DNA from: Ceratopteris richardii
Taxonomy: Eukaryota > Streptophyta > Polypodiopsida > Polypodiales > Pteridaceae
DNA: 64,000 nucleotides
Assembly (NCBI GenBank): GCA_020310875.1
Contig: CM035423.1
Span: 117,553,489-117,617,488 of the forward strand
Direction of reading: 5' to 3'
This document shows, one piece after another, positions 32,286-42,825 of the stretch. How positions within the stretch are numbered: the stretch's first letter is position 1; each line of letters starts with the position of its first letter. The notes under the pieces were generated by a model. That model saw nothing but the letters and a program-made list of their open reading frames with translations. It did no database searches and was not told the DNA's origin. Position numbers and translations under genes: made by a program.

Positions 32286-32861
32286 TGTAGCTCAGTGATG
32301 AGTAGCACCTCCTTTAATGTCAATCCGGGAAGACATGAGGATGGTATGAAGACCTCGAGCAAGTGAAGGCACAAATGTGTGAGTGAGAAGCACACTAACA
32401 TGCACACACATACACACACATGCACACACATGGCGAGAACAAAGAGAATAAGACAATGGAATCACTTCTACTATCACCAAGTTCTTATACAAGCTCAAAA
32501 CTACAAGAAGCTACCCCAAAAATGAGCTCTCTAGCTCTATTTATAGTTTTTGACTAGCTTTGGCCCTGTCCAGACCTAGTGTCTGGCCTAGTTTAAAATT
32601 AGGTTCCAGGGCTTATTTGAGGGTTCAAACAAGATCTAAAAAATATGAAAATTGGTAGGCAACTACTTCTAAGGCTCCTCAAGCTCAAGGACTCTTCGGC
32701 TTGTACAAAATGGAGCTACAATGGGAAATGGTATTTACAATGGTTTTTAGTGACGAGAATCACTTTTAAAATGTGTAAGGATTAGAAAAAATTGATGGGT
32801 TGCCTCAGTGCTAGATCTGCATACATGCTCGTACTTGGCATCTTCCCATATGATGCCAACA
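32286..32861 (-). mobile_element. Gypsy-1 5' LTR
   Basis: TGTAGCTCAG...GATGCCAACA on the plus strand; 576 bp against 575 for the partner. On the minus strand it holds the TATA box CTATAAATAGA at 32,536-32,546 and is followed by the primer site. The target duplication CATGG follows at 32,862-32,866. Confidence 0.95.
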
Positions 32862-33480
32862 CATGGGTATATATATTGAAAGCAAAGTGTAAAGTGTTTA
32901 GGTGCTTCAAACAGTTATTGGTTTTGGTTGAAAACCTATCAGCATGTAAAATGGGCAACCTCTGTTCTAATCGAGGAGGGGGTGTATGTCTTCTAATTTT
33001 AATGCACGTCTGGCTGAACGTGGGAGAAAACATTAGTGTATAGTGCCATATACACCTCAAGAGAATGGATTTGCTGAAAGGAAGAACATGTCGCTCATGG
33101 AGATGGCAAGGTGTATGGTCAAGAGTCAAGCTTTATAACATAGTTTCTGGCTTGAGGCTATTATGTGTGCAACATATGTACTTAACTGGTATCCCACTAA
33201 ATCACTACAGTCTATCACTCCATATGAGGTTTGGCATGGTTGCAAGCCATCTGTTGCTCATCTGCATGTTTTTGGTTGTCTGGCATATGCATTAGTGTCT
33301 GAACAAAAACGTAGGAAATCGGATGATAAAGGAGTGAAATGTATTTTTGTTGGGTATAGTTCTCAAAGCAAATTTTATCTTGTGTATCATCCATAGACTA
33401 AATACATTTTGGTTAGCCGTGATGTTGTTTTTGTGGAAGATGCAATTCAGCCATTACTTTCATGTAGTAGGGAGACATCA
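32862..33480 (+). pseudogene. Copia-A integrase C-terminal half
   Basis: Resumes the integrase interrupted at 16,315 after the target duplication CATGG. Readable pieces in shifting frames: [10 protein letters not shown] with the catalytic E at about 33,075, then ATYVLNWYPTKSLQSITPYE, VWHGCKPSVAHLHVFGC, KSDDKGVKCIFVGYSS and RDVVFVED. The region of the second catalytic D is degraded. Multiple frameshifts and stops. Confidence 0.85.
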
Positions 33481-33799
33481 GTTAGCTCCAAAGAGGTGTC
33501 CTATTTTTACAAGTGGATAGTCTAGTGCTGGTCCAAATGAGGCAATCACTCAGTCTTTGCAAGTTCCACATGATGATGCAAATCATTCCATTTCTGATGC
33601 AGATTTACATGATGCACTTCTTGATGATAGGTATGATATAGAGGAGGCAAAAAACTATGCCTAAATGGCTGGTGACTTTATGAGATAGCAAATTAGATGC
33701 ACCTCTATCATATCATACTCGTTCAGGATCTCATGGTGCTTCTTTTGCATCAGACTGCTATGATATGGTTGCCTCTAGTCTTTGTGATGAAAATGAACC

Positions 33800-34600
33800 T
33801 GTTTTGTTTGATGAAGCACAAAATATTAAAACTTGGATGGCTACAATGCAATCAAAATATGATGCTGTTATGAAAAATGGTACCTAGTCTTCATGTCACT
33901 TCCTCTTGGCAAGAAGGCCATTGGTCCTAAGTGGGTATATAAGCTGAAGCATAAGCATGATGGAATAGTTGACAGGTATAAGGCTAGGCTTGTTGCAAAG
34001 GGTCAAGAAAGAGGCATTGATTTTGATGAGACCTTTGCTCCTACATACTTAATGACTAGTGTTCGTAGCGTCTATACACTTGCAACTCATCATGGTTTGA
34101 ACGTACATCAGTTGGACATTAAAATTGCATTTGTTAATAGTGAATTGCATGAAGAAGTGTATGTTTTTTAGCCCCGTGGCTTTATACAGCAACGACATGA
34201 AAACAAAGTGTGCATGTTGAAAAAGGCATTATATGGTTTGAAGCAAGCACCATGTGCTTGGTGTGAAAAGATACCTGCCTACTTGATTGCACATGGGTTT
34301 GACAACATTCCAACAAAGAGCACCTTATATGTTAAGCATGCAAATGATGCGCTTCTGATCATTGTTGTCTATGTTGATGACATGCTGCTCACTGGTCCTA
34401 ATGAGAAGCAGATTGCTGATTTTAAGGATGATTTGCATGGCTCATTTGAGATGTCAGAATTTGGGGCATTTGCATCATTATTTGGTCATTCAATTTATGC
34501 AAGTTGATGGCGGAATAACCTTGTGTAAAAAAAAACTATTGACATATTATTGCAGCATTTTGAACTTGAAGACTGTAAACCTATTGTCACTCCTATGAAA
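33800..34600 (+). pseudogene. Copia-A reverse transcriptase
   Basis: RVT_2-type RT: GKKAIGPKWVYKLKHKHDG, DRYKARLVAKGQERGIDFDE, VHQLDIKIAFVNSELHEEVY (the catalytic D is in LDIK; usual LDVKTAFL.G), MLKKALYGLKQAPCAW, and the active site VYVDDMLLTG at about 34,370-34,390. Stops at about 34,170 and frameshifts after 34,465 inactivate it. The stretch 33,481-33,799 is linker with remnants such as ALLDDRYDIEEA. Confidence 0.9.
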
Positions 34601-35324
34601 ACAGGTCTACGGTGGAGTCTTCATGATGTTGGAGATGCATTCGATGATGTTCTCTATCAACAAACTATTGGATGCTTAATTTACTTATGCATTACTCGGC
34701 CAGATATTTGGTTTGCTATCTCATAGATGAGCAGGTTTATGCATTGCCCAAGTGTCAAGCATTGGCAGGTAGTTAAGCGCATCTTTTGCTACTTGAGTGG
34801 TACCCAACTACTTGGATTGTTTTATCCCAAGGGTACTGCCTGATTTACATGGTTTTTCAGACTTTGACTGGGCTGGTTGCTATGACACTCGTGTGTCCAC
34901 AAGTGGTTTTTGCTTCATGCTAGGTAGCTCATGCATATCTTGGTTGAGCAAGAAGCAACCCATTGTGGCCACTTCCAGTTGTGAGGCTGAGTATAGGGCA
35001 TCTTTCACGATGACTGGTGAGTGTGTGTGGCTCAGATGCCTTATGGTTGGTTTGGGTGTTGGTCAATCTTCTACCACCACCATCTTCACTAACAATCAGA
35101 GCACATTGGTAGTTGCGAGGAACCCTATGTTCCATGCTCGCACTAAGCACATTGAGGTGCACTATTAATATGTCTAGGAGAGGTTCTTTGCTAGAGATAT
35201 CAGTCTGGCATATGTGCCCACACAAGAGAACATTGTAGACGTTTTCACAAAGGCTCTACCTAGGGAGAAGTTTTAAGCTTTCCACAAAGCTTTGGGCTTA
35301 CTTCCTTTTGTGGATTGATTCCAC
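34600..35324 (+). pseudogene. Copia-A RNase H
   Basis: Connection region with YQQTIGCLIYL, TRPDIWFAIS and GTQLLGLFYPKG, then DFDWAGCYDTRVSTSGFCFM, GSSCISWLSKKQPIVATSSC, EAEYRAS, FTNNQSTLVVARNPMFHART, KHIEVHY, FARDISLAYVPT, and the terminal FTKALPREKF with a stop. The catalytic D (DFDWAG), E (EAEY) and D-to-N (TNNQS) positions can be seen; the last has changed from the usual D. Confidence 0.9.
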
Positions 35325-35380
35325 ATAGCTTGGCACTTCCTTATACATGAGTGTGAGCTCCTTGTTCATAGCATAACTGC

Positions 35381-35390
35381 TAGGGGGATT
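35381..35390 (+). other. Copia-A polypurine tract
   Basis: TAGGGGGATT directly before the TG of the 3' LTR. Confidence 0.8.
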
Positions 35391-35614
35391 TGTTGATATA
35401 TTTCGGTAGTGATGTGTGTGAACACACTAGGACCACCAGGGCACTTTTTCCCTCTTTATGAGGGTTCCCCCCCCCCCCCCCCCCCCCAGCTTGTAATGGC
35501 TCACTTATCTTTGTACATTCTCTTGGTAATACATTCAGTATTTTGTGTTGTGCTCCTAACTTCATCTTCTTCCTTGTGCTATTTGCGTGCTTTTGTAGAT
35601 CTCAAACTTCAACA
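35391..35614 (+). mobile_element. Copia-A 3' LTR
   Basis: TGTTGATATATTTCGGTAG...CAAACTTCAACA, followed by the target duplication AAAAG (35,615-35,619). It contains an uninterrupted run of 21 C at 35,467-35,487 where the 5' LTR has about 10, and lacks the TATATACGTCTATAAC block of the 5' LTR. Confidence 0.92.
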
Positions 35615-35619
35615 AAAAG

Positions 35620-37434
35620 TATCAGAATTTGAATCTGTTTGTTGCTACTTGTTCCTTTTCTTCATCTACATCATTTGAATATGTTTGAACTCTTTTAATT
35701 ACCTTCATGATCCTTCCTTTGATAACCATTTACTATGAAATATTCATCTCCTTCCTTCATCTTTTCTTTTCTTCACTTGATGTAGAGCAATGTTTGAGCA
35801 TTTTTGAGGTAGATAATTCCACAACAAGATTTGAATACTCCATCTTCATGAATTCATGAGGGTGCATCACCATAATCACTACCACATCTTTCCCTTGATG
35901 AACCTGCACTTCATTTAGAAGTGCCAACTATGATCAAATTCTTCTAGCATGGAATATAAAAGTGATGATGACTATCTTTTCTCATAAAATCAAGATCAAA
36001 TTGTGCATGGTTGAAACAATTTATGTGCCTTCATGCATGGCCACATAATGAACCCCTATCATTTGCATATTCTTAAATGCATGAGAGAACATTATGGTGC
36101 ATCATGAAGTTCTTGAGTGATTCTCAAGTTGTTCTTTGATGAAGAGGATAATCACTCGAAAAATTCTCACGATTTAATAAGATCATTAAGTTTTCAATTT
36201 CAATACATTTTTCATTTATGCAAGGCATTGTAATGTTGCCCTAAACATGCATACTTGCGGTGAAAAATTTTACACACATGGTGCAAAAGAAAAGATACTT
36301 GAAGATCCCAAGCAACACATTGATGTAGAGGCATAAGGTTGTCCCATCTCATTACTTCAATTGATGAAAATCATTCAAAATGGTTTCACATTCACTCATG
36401 TGTGAATGAATTATTTGCATAGGTGAAACCTTAGTGTCCATATGCAATAAATTGATAGTGTGTGGCTCTATTTAATGATACTCTAGATGCATAAGAAAAA
36501 TTTCGATGGTACATAGACAAGATTTCTAGCATTAAAGGATATGGATGAAGAGGATTTCCACTTATTTGAAAGTACCTTTCTTCTCCACGACCCAAAGATT
36601 GTTTTCTATCAAATGAAACAATATCAAATTCCCAAGCTTAGTTAATGGACAATTATTACAATAAATGATTTTAAAATTTAAAGCATATTTCCATCATCAT
36701 TTCAAAAGGAATCAAATTTGAAAAAGTAGAATGTCGTAGATCTCTCTTTTATTTATGAATTTTCTTGAAAGAAGACATAAGACATCTTTGAGTTTTTTTT
36801 AAGAAAAATAATTAATTATGAAAAATTCTTTAGAGTTCAGAATTAAGGATTTTTAAAGTTTTAAATAGATTTTTAAAAAGATTTTTTCTTAACTTTGCAA
36901 GGAAAAAATTAGTTAAAATCTTATGTGAGGGATTCGAAAGAATTTCTTTCCTAGGAAACTCAATCACTTGTGGAAAAGCATTGTGCCATTGAAATTTCTC
37001 CATACTAGCGTATCTTACCATTCTTTGGAAGATCCATGAAAGTGCCTCTGTGAAATCAGCTCTTATAGTTAAAAAATAAATAAATTAGTCCATATTTTGA
37101 AATTCACTTTATGATGAACATCAACATCTTTATAATTGAGTAAGGATTCACATGGGTTTATGAAATCACAATGTCATTTTCTTATTCTTCCACTTGTTCT
37201 TATGAGATTAATGCATCCTTTTTAAACACTTTTTCCTTCAATAAGACATGTATCCTCATCTTCAGGGTTTTCAAAGAAATTTAGGTTATCATTACATTTT
37301 TCATTCACATTTTCACCATGAATCTTGCAAGAGAAGGACTATTATGACCACCACCATATGCTAGAGGGATGACTCTCCTCCCAACCTTTGCATGTATATA
37401 TAACTCTCTCCAGGGGACTGCCTTCTTGGGTAGG
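35620..37434. other. Gene-free AT-rich stretch right of Copia-A
   Basis: No recognised gene or transposon domain. The sequence is AT-rich with scattered ATG and stop codons in all frames. Confidence 0.4.
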
Positions 37435-37775
37435 TTGATACTATACATCCATGTGTCATCCATGTAACTGCATGTGTTCCAAGTGTCCCCATTAACTCAA
37501 CTTAACTCAAGTGGATGCTTCTAGAAGTCTCTAGATCTCTTTGGGCAAAATACTCTCCCCATGTACCCCATGGGGATTGAACCCAATACCTCCTCCTTCA
37601 CATCCTTGAGACTTAACCACTAAGCTAAGTGGATCACTTGTTCTTAAGAGCACATGAACTCCTAGTAAGTTTAGACTCGAGATCTTTGATCATACACATA
37701 GGTGACCAAACGGTGTCTGATTTTAGATTCGTTTGAACTAGCCCAACCCTTAGATCATAGACTTACTTTATTACA
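37435..37775 (-). repeat. Dispersed repeat with tRNA-like A and B boxes, copy 1
   Basis: A 341-bp unit also present at 47,909-48,267 and 61,844-62,201. On the minus strand it contains TAGCTTAGTGG (37,617-37,627; fits the RNA polymerase III A box TRGCNNAGYNGG) and GGGTTCAATCC (37,574-37,584; fits the B box GGTTCRANNCC) at tRNA-like spacing, with a short TGGG/CCCA stem around the T-loop. About 150 bp of conserved sequence lies before the A box, which is long for a simple SINE, so this may be a composite SINE or part of a larger element. It ends TTTATTACA on the plus strand. Confidence 0.65.
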
Positions 37776-38368
37776 TTGTTCCTCCCTTGGAAAATATATT
37801 CATTCTTGAAAATCGAGCTATATAACTACTGTAGGCAAGCCCTAAGCATCATGTTCTAAAACCAGAAGAACACGGTCATGTACTAAAATTGGAAGAACAT
37901 GTCTCATCTATGTGGTGGCATCCTTTCCCAAATGATTCAAAACAGTGTCTCGCTTTGCACTTTGATAAACTGATCTAATACAAAGTCGGGAATGAATAAT
38001 AAGGGTGGATCTAAAAACATCCTTGGCCAATTCACCGTTTTTACTAGGTGCGATCTGGGCACAAATATGTGAACTGGGTGGATTCAAATTACTAGTCCAT
38101 TTTTGGGCATGACTAATGCATGGACTTAGTAACGAAGGTGGGATTCTTATCCGTCACAAGACTTTGAGAACTCTTGATTCACTTGAATTTAATTTGGAGA
38201 ACTTTAAGTTTGATTGGCCTAGACATTTATCTTGGATGCTTGTTCAATGGTTTACTCCTATCCAATAGTTACTTGATTTTTTTTATCCAACTGAAGGACT
38301 ACTTTGTCCTAATGGGTTTGAAAATCCTATGTAAACTACAAGATTGTGCCATTTACTTCGGATCAATC
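37776..38368. other. Gene-free stretch left of the repeated blocks
   Basis: No coding or repeat feature recognised. Homology to the block at 42,187 begins at about 38,369. Confidence 0.4.
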
Positions 38369-39531
38369 ATACTATACTCAAATGTAGCTATGGAAGGGAA
38401 GGGAGAAGGTGACCCGAATGCATGCAAAATTCAATGTCTGACTCTTGGGGTCACATTGTCCCTACCCCCACTCTACCTACCCACTAACTTCCTCTTAATT
38501 TCTCTTTGCTCCGTTCCTTTTCCTCTTACACTCATGCAACACACACACTCACACCTATGTTCATATGAACATTTGCACGCACCTCCACTCTCACGTACTC
38601 TCACTTACTCTCGTACCCAAATGCACACAATCTCATACTTCTATTCTCCTATCTATGTTGCTCTTCCTCGCACTATTCCTCACTCCTTCTTTCTCTCTCT
38701 CGTGTGCATACATATGCTTTCATACACTCATGCAACACACACACTCACGTAATCCTGCACCCATACACTTATACACACATCATCTCCCCAACTCCATTTC
38801 ACTTGGACGTGTGTAATACATAGAATTTATCTTCATATCCATGCATGATTTTCCCATAATTCTTGTTACATCACTTCGTGTATCCTTCTTGGTCAGTTAA
38901 GTCCTTCAACAACGATCCTAAAGATACCCACCATATTACATAGCAAGTAAAACTCATGCAATTGAAAGAGTGAATAAAGGATTTTTATTTTGTTATGAAA
39001 GCCTTGTCACATCGAGTACCCTAAGCAACAAGTTATGTATTTCATGTGCATCATATATGGTTTGAAGTGCCGAGAAAAACGACGTGCAATCTACCTCAAC
39101 AATTTGCTTTACATGAGTGTTAAAGTAGCGATCAATCATCAGATCATACTGGTTCAGCACATCTACACAACACTCTCTTAAGAAGCGGCACAATCCTCTC
39201 GAGCTCACACCTTTACTGTACTACTTTTTTTTTCAAGAAATATGCTGAACAAATTCTATTCATCCAATCTTTCCACAAAAGAAAATAACATGTACTCACA
39301 TATACCAAATGATAATTCCTTCGAGTACACCGTTTGTGCCAGCACTTGCGTAAAGTTCATTCAGTCTATCATAAGACACAAGTGACTTCATCTGAAATAT
39401 CCTTCATGCACCACATATGTAGAGCTTTATCTCTTCCATCAGTTTTTTGACTTTAGTGTTGTTGAGACTGCCGTTTCCTTCATGCATTAGATAAGGGGTT
39501 CTTTCTTGACTTCTGGAGAGGACTGTTCTTT
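38369..39531. repeat. Left end of block X, first copy (R)
   Basis: Nearly identical to 42,187-43,362, apart from single-base changes and small indels such as the 20-base CTTCCTCATGCCAACAGTTA missing here. It contains a CA/CT-rich tract (38,530-38,780), a minus-strand 71-codon frame at 38,993-39,208 (ECCVDVLNQYDLMIDRYFNT) of unknown origin that looks exon-like, and ends abruptly where Gypsy-2a begins. Part of the 58.6-59.1 kb region is a third copy. Confidence 0.9.
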
Positions 39532-39852
39532 CCGTCCGAGTAAGATCGAGAAAGTGGCCTCTGAGGTCCTTGGTCTTACTATCAGATAATGAGCTTTAAA
39601 TTCTAGACCGCCCACAACTGTGCTTACATTCTTCAAAAGACCTGCAGGCTTTACTTGCGTTTGATCTGCCATCCTCAAGGACATCGGAGTTTGTTCCATG
39701 TGGTTGAGGCCCAAAGCTTTCATCATGTACTCAGTCATAAGGTTGACTGCGGCTCCACTATCTAACTGAGCCCCAAGGACTGCATATCCTTTAATCTCGA
39801 CTGTCACAGCTAGAGCATTCGAATCAATTTGCGTAGTAATACTTTGAATCAT
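39532..39852 (-). pseudogene. Gypsy-2a protease, 3'-truncated
   Basis: YAVLGAQLDSGAAVNLMTEY carries an intact DSG catalytic loop, then KALGLNHMEQTPMSLRMADQ and the distal motif FSILLGR. After R the frame enters block R (KEQSSPEVKKEPLI, then stop), so the C-terminal dimer strand is lost. Confidence 0.85.
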
Positions 39853-39870
39853 ACCCTGGACAACTTTATC

Positions 39871-41151
39871 TTATCTCTTTTTATCTCGAGCTTTCCTCGG
39901 CTTCTTAATATATTCATTGTAGAATTGTTTCCTATATAGAGGTGAACATTTTAGCAATGTGCCAATGCCCAATGTGACTTCCGTGTCAGCGAGCAGCTTT
40001 ACGATGTCCACTTCCTCCAAACTTTGTCTTTCCTTCCTACACTTTGGAGACCTTAATCTTTCGGGGAATGGTGCTATGCCTGGCACAAACTCCTTGGTCA
40101 CTGGTGGAAGGATCTCAATTTCTTCCCCATCCTCAAACTCTTGCTGTTCAGCAAATCCTCCAACTTGGTTTTGTACCTCCCCATGTTTGGGTGTCTTCTC
40201 CTGGCTCGCTTTTTCGCTTCCACCTTCTGGATTTTTCTTCAAATACTCTTGAGTTCTTGTGACTACCGCCACAATTGGCTCTTTGTGTGCCTTCTTGGCC
40301 TGGTAAGCATCCACAAAGTGGATTGACAAGCTAGAGCCTTCTTGAGGGTTCGATGTCCTAAACACCACTCCGATCGTAGGAACGTGCTCTTGAGCTCTCG
40401 GTGTGGAATGCATCTAAGTCTCAACATAATTTGAGGACCCTACTGGCCCCTTATCCTTGCCAGTGGCAGCTTTTCGTTTTGGACAGTCTTCATCAAAGTG
40501 GCCCTCTCCACTACAGTACCTACATAGCGAAGTATAATCAACTGGTTTCTTTTCATTTGGACATCTAGATTGAGTATGGCCAAAGCCATGGCATCTCCAA
40601 CACTGGATTGGACCATCTCTCCTTTGATCACGTGCGACTCCTCTCGGATAGTCTCCTCCTTGAACCTGAGCAACATATCCATAAGTTTGTCTGTTTTCCC
40701 AACGAGATGTAGGCGGGACACTTTGAGCAGGCAATCCTGTATATGACCGTTCTCTTGTATCTCCCAATTTCATATTCCGCTCTTCATAGGCCCTCTTGTT
40801 GTAACATCGGTCTTCTGTGTGATTTGTCCTTCCACAAAAAGTGCAATGCAGTCTAGGTGGCGATCTAACTGTGAATACCCTCAAGATTGTAGGGCATTTT
40901 GAAGCCAAATGGCCGTAACCATGGCACTTTCCACACCATGTATTCGATCTAAACACTTGATTCGGGTTTGTAGTTACCTCTGGTTTTACTGTGTATGTTT
41001 CCTGGGTCATTGTGGCAGCTTTTATAGCTTGTGTGACCAACTCCAATATTCGTTCTTCAGTCAACGCAGGTTTCACCTCGCGTGGCATGCTAGTGGAAGC
41101 TACAAAAGCTGGGGTCGTCAATGTGGGACTTCCTTGGCCGGGATCTTTCAT
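39871..41151 (-). pseudogene. Gypsy-2a gag C-terminal region with four zinc knuckles
   Basis: Two adjoining frames (41,151-40,414 and 40,413-39,871). Four intact CCHC knuckles in a row: CGKCHGYGHLASKC, CTFCGRTNHTEDRC, CWRCHGFGHTQSRC and CRYCSGEGHFDEDC. An acidic stretch follows (QQEFEDGEEIEILPPVTKEF) and a basic end RKARDKKR. A single stop separates the two frames near 40,413. Confidence 0.88.
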
Positions 41152-41286
41152 CGGTATGTTTCCCGGGCCTCCTATCGGCTCGTATAAGAGCTCAATCTTC
41201 CTTTGTTGACATAATTGTACTTCCTCCCAAAGCCTCGCTTGTTCCTTAGCATCTATTAAAGTCGTCGGTCTTGTCAGGCTAATATG

Positions 41287-41985
41287 CTATTGCAACGTAG
41301 GATCTCTCAATCCAGCAATGAATCTTCTCTTCAATGTCTCATCGTTTGGGGCATTCGCGCCCATCTTTCTTACCAAGGTTTCCATTTTCTGAATGTAGCT
41401 ATCGATGCTTTCATTGACTCCCTGTCGCAAATAATCCATCTGTTGGGCCAATCTATCTTGGAAGCCTTGTCGTCGAAACTTTACCAAGAAGGCTTCCTTG
41501 AGCATCTGATAAGTTCCACGCTCTTGTGGTGTCAGATTCCCATACCAATTGGCTGCCTCATCACGGAGAATAGCCGGAAAAATCCTCAACCTTTGACCCT
41601 GGTCAACTACCTCATTAGCCTCACAAGTAACCTCAAATAGCTGGATAAAACTATCCGGATCCTCGTTCCAAGCACCTGAGAACTTGGTAAAGTCCCCCAA
41701 ATGAACTGAAATCCGCTAAGCCATTTCAAACAGAGTTGTGATATCAATATCACTTCAATCCCAGAAATTTAGTGCACGTGGCCTCAGGATCCCTCCTTCA
41801 AACTTTTGCACTTGATTCGCAACTCTCCTACGAGAGTACACGTTTTTAGCAGATTTCTTTGAGCTAGTCGAGGTCGACTCACCTTGCAACTCCCACCTCT
41901 TCCTTTCTCTTTCAAGGGCTCTTCTCTGAGCGCATTCCTCTCTTTGCGTTTGTGTTGCTCCTGAGGATGAGCTCCCCTCGCTCAT
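41287..41985 (-). pseudogene. Gypsy-2a gag N-terminal and capsid-like region
   Basis: The start at 41,985 reads MSEGSSSSGATQTQREECAQ, a serine- and arginine-rich N-terminus, to 41,755; then, after stops, the Retrotrans_gag core: FSGAWNEDPDSFIQLFEVTC, RLRIFPAILRDEAANWYGNL, QMLKEAFLVKFRRQGFQDRL and MGANAPNDETLKRRFIAGLR. It ends QH-stop at about 41,287, but the next frame continues the polyprotein. Confidence 0.88.
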
Positions 41986-42070
41986 GTACTAGATCTGGAG
42001 TCCGCAAGCTCGGCCAACATGTGGCGCTAGGCGAACCTATGACACTCTCTTATAGAGACGTGCCAAGCTA

Positions 42071-42088
42071 TTCCCGGCAAACGCACCA
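42071..42088 (-). other. Gypsy-2a primer binding site
   Basis: Minus strand TGGTGCGTTTGCCGGGAA, three bases from the LTR edge (LTR TG on the plus strand at 42,092). The same site is at 55,254-55,271 in Gypsy-2b (TGGTGTGTTTGCCGGGAA). From memory it resembles the complement of a tRNA-Gly 3' end with one or two mismatches; the tRNA should be checked. Confidence 0.65.
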
Positions 42089-42091
42089 AAA

Positions 42092-42186
42092 TGATACACC
42101 TCTTAGCCCAAGGGAAAGTGTCTCATACAACCTTGTATCTTGCTTAAGTTACTCAACATTGACTTGCTTGGCCTATTCTGAATTTA
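42092..42186 (-). mobile_element. Gypsy-2a 5' LTR edge
   Basis: The plus strand starts TGATACACCTCTTAGCCCAA, which lines up with TGTTTGGTCTCTCAGTCCAA at the Gypsy-2b LTR edge (55,275), both followed by GGGAAAGTG. How far the LTR extends into block X is not clear, so only the part left of the repeated block is given. Confidence 0.55.
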
Positions 42187-42825
42187 CCATAATACTCAAA
42201 TGTAGCTATGGAAGGGAAGGGAGAAGGTGACCCGAATGCATGCAAAATCCAATGTCTGACTCTTGGGGTCACATTGTCCCCTTCCTCATGCCAACAGTTA
42301 CCCCCACTCTACCTACCCACTAACTTCCTCTTACTTTCTCTTTGCTTCGTTCCTTTTCCTCTTACACTCATGCAACACACACACTCACACCTATGTTCAT
42401 ATGAACATTTGCACGCACCTCCACTCTCAGGTACTCTCACTTACTCTCGTACCCAAACACACACAATCTCATACTTCTATTCTCCTATCTATGTTGCTCT
42501 TCCTTGCACTATTCCTCACTCCTTTCTCTCTCTCGTGTGCATACATATGCTTTCATACACTCATGCAACACACACACTCACGTAGTCCTGCACCCATACG
42601 CTTATACACACATCATCTCCCCAACTCCATTTCACTTGGACGCGTGTAATACATAAAATTTATCTTCATATCCATGCATGATTTTCCCATAATTCTTGTT
42701 ACATCATTTCGTGTATCCTTCTTGGTCAGTTTAGTCCTTCAACAACGATCCTAAAGATACCCACCATATTACATAGCAAGTAAAACTCACGCAATTGAGA
42801 GAGTGAATTAAGGATTTTTATTTTG

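Larger units (their letters stand above)
16316..32861 (-). mobile_element. Gypsy-1: 16.5-kb Ty3/gypsy element with extra domains
   Basis: A minus-strand Ty3/gypsy retrotransposon inserted in the Copia-A integrase. LTRs of 575 and 576 bp, target duplication CATGG, a tRNA-Asp-like primer site, a G-rich polypurine tract and minus-strand TATA boxes define it. Order on the minus strand: minisatellite leader, gag with zinc knuckles, protease, RT, RNase H, two HHCC modules, DDE integrase, integrase C-terminal domain, a second DSG protease-like domain, then a long 3' ORF region. There is no chromodomain, so it is not a chromovirus; the primer site fits the Athila/Tat group, but placement needs a tree. 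About a dozen stops or shifts make it non-functional. The LTRs differ at about 20 positions by eye, mostly transitions. Confidence 0.95.
11471..35614 (+). mobile_element. Copia-A: complete copia element with nested insertions
   Basis: A Ty1/copia retrotransposon with both LTRs (11,471-11,698 and 35,391-35,614), an initiator-tRNA-Met primer site, gag, protease, integrase, reverse transcriptase and RNase H in copia order, a polypurine tract, and a 5-bp target duplication AAAAG at 11,466-11,470 and 35,615-35,619. The 24-kb span is due to two insertions, one in gag (about 12.25-14.79 kb) and one in the integrase (Gypsy-1, 16,316-32,861). Without them it would be near 5 kb, the usual size. Many stops and indels in every domain make it inactive. 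Confidence 0.93.
39532..42091 (-). mobile_element. Gypsy-2a: truncated Athila-like gypsy (gag and protease)
   Basis: Minus-strand Ty3/gypsy fragment with leader, primer site, gag and protease, cut inside the protease at its left edge. It is a close relative of Gypsy-2b (49,815-55,274); most codons agree. The cut falls after LLGR of the protease, where the sequence switches to block R. RT, RNase H and integrase are absent, so it cannot move on its own. Confidence 0.9.

Noticed and set aside
16316-32861. Gypsy-1 as a chromovirus
   Set aside because: No chromodomain follows the integrase C-terminal domain; a DSG protease-like domain follows instead.
37574-37627. Possible functional tRNA gene from A and B boxes
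   Set aside because: No acceptor stem or anticodon arm can be formed convincingly, the unit is a dispersed repeat, and no terminator T-run follows.
38174-38816. Plus-strand frames rich in H, T, S and L (also at 42,208-42,649)
   Set aside because: They fall on the CA/CT-rich tract of block R, differ in length between copies because of indels, and have no known domain.
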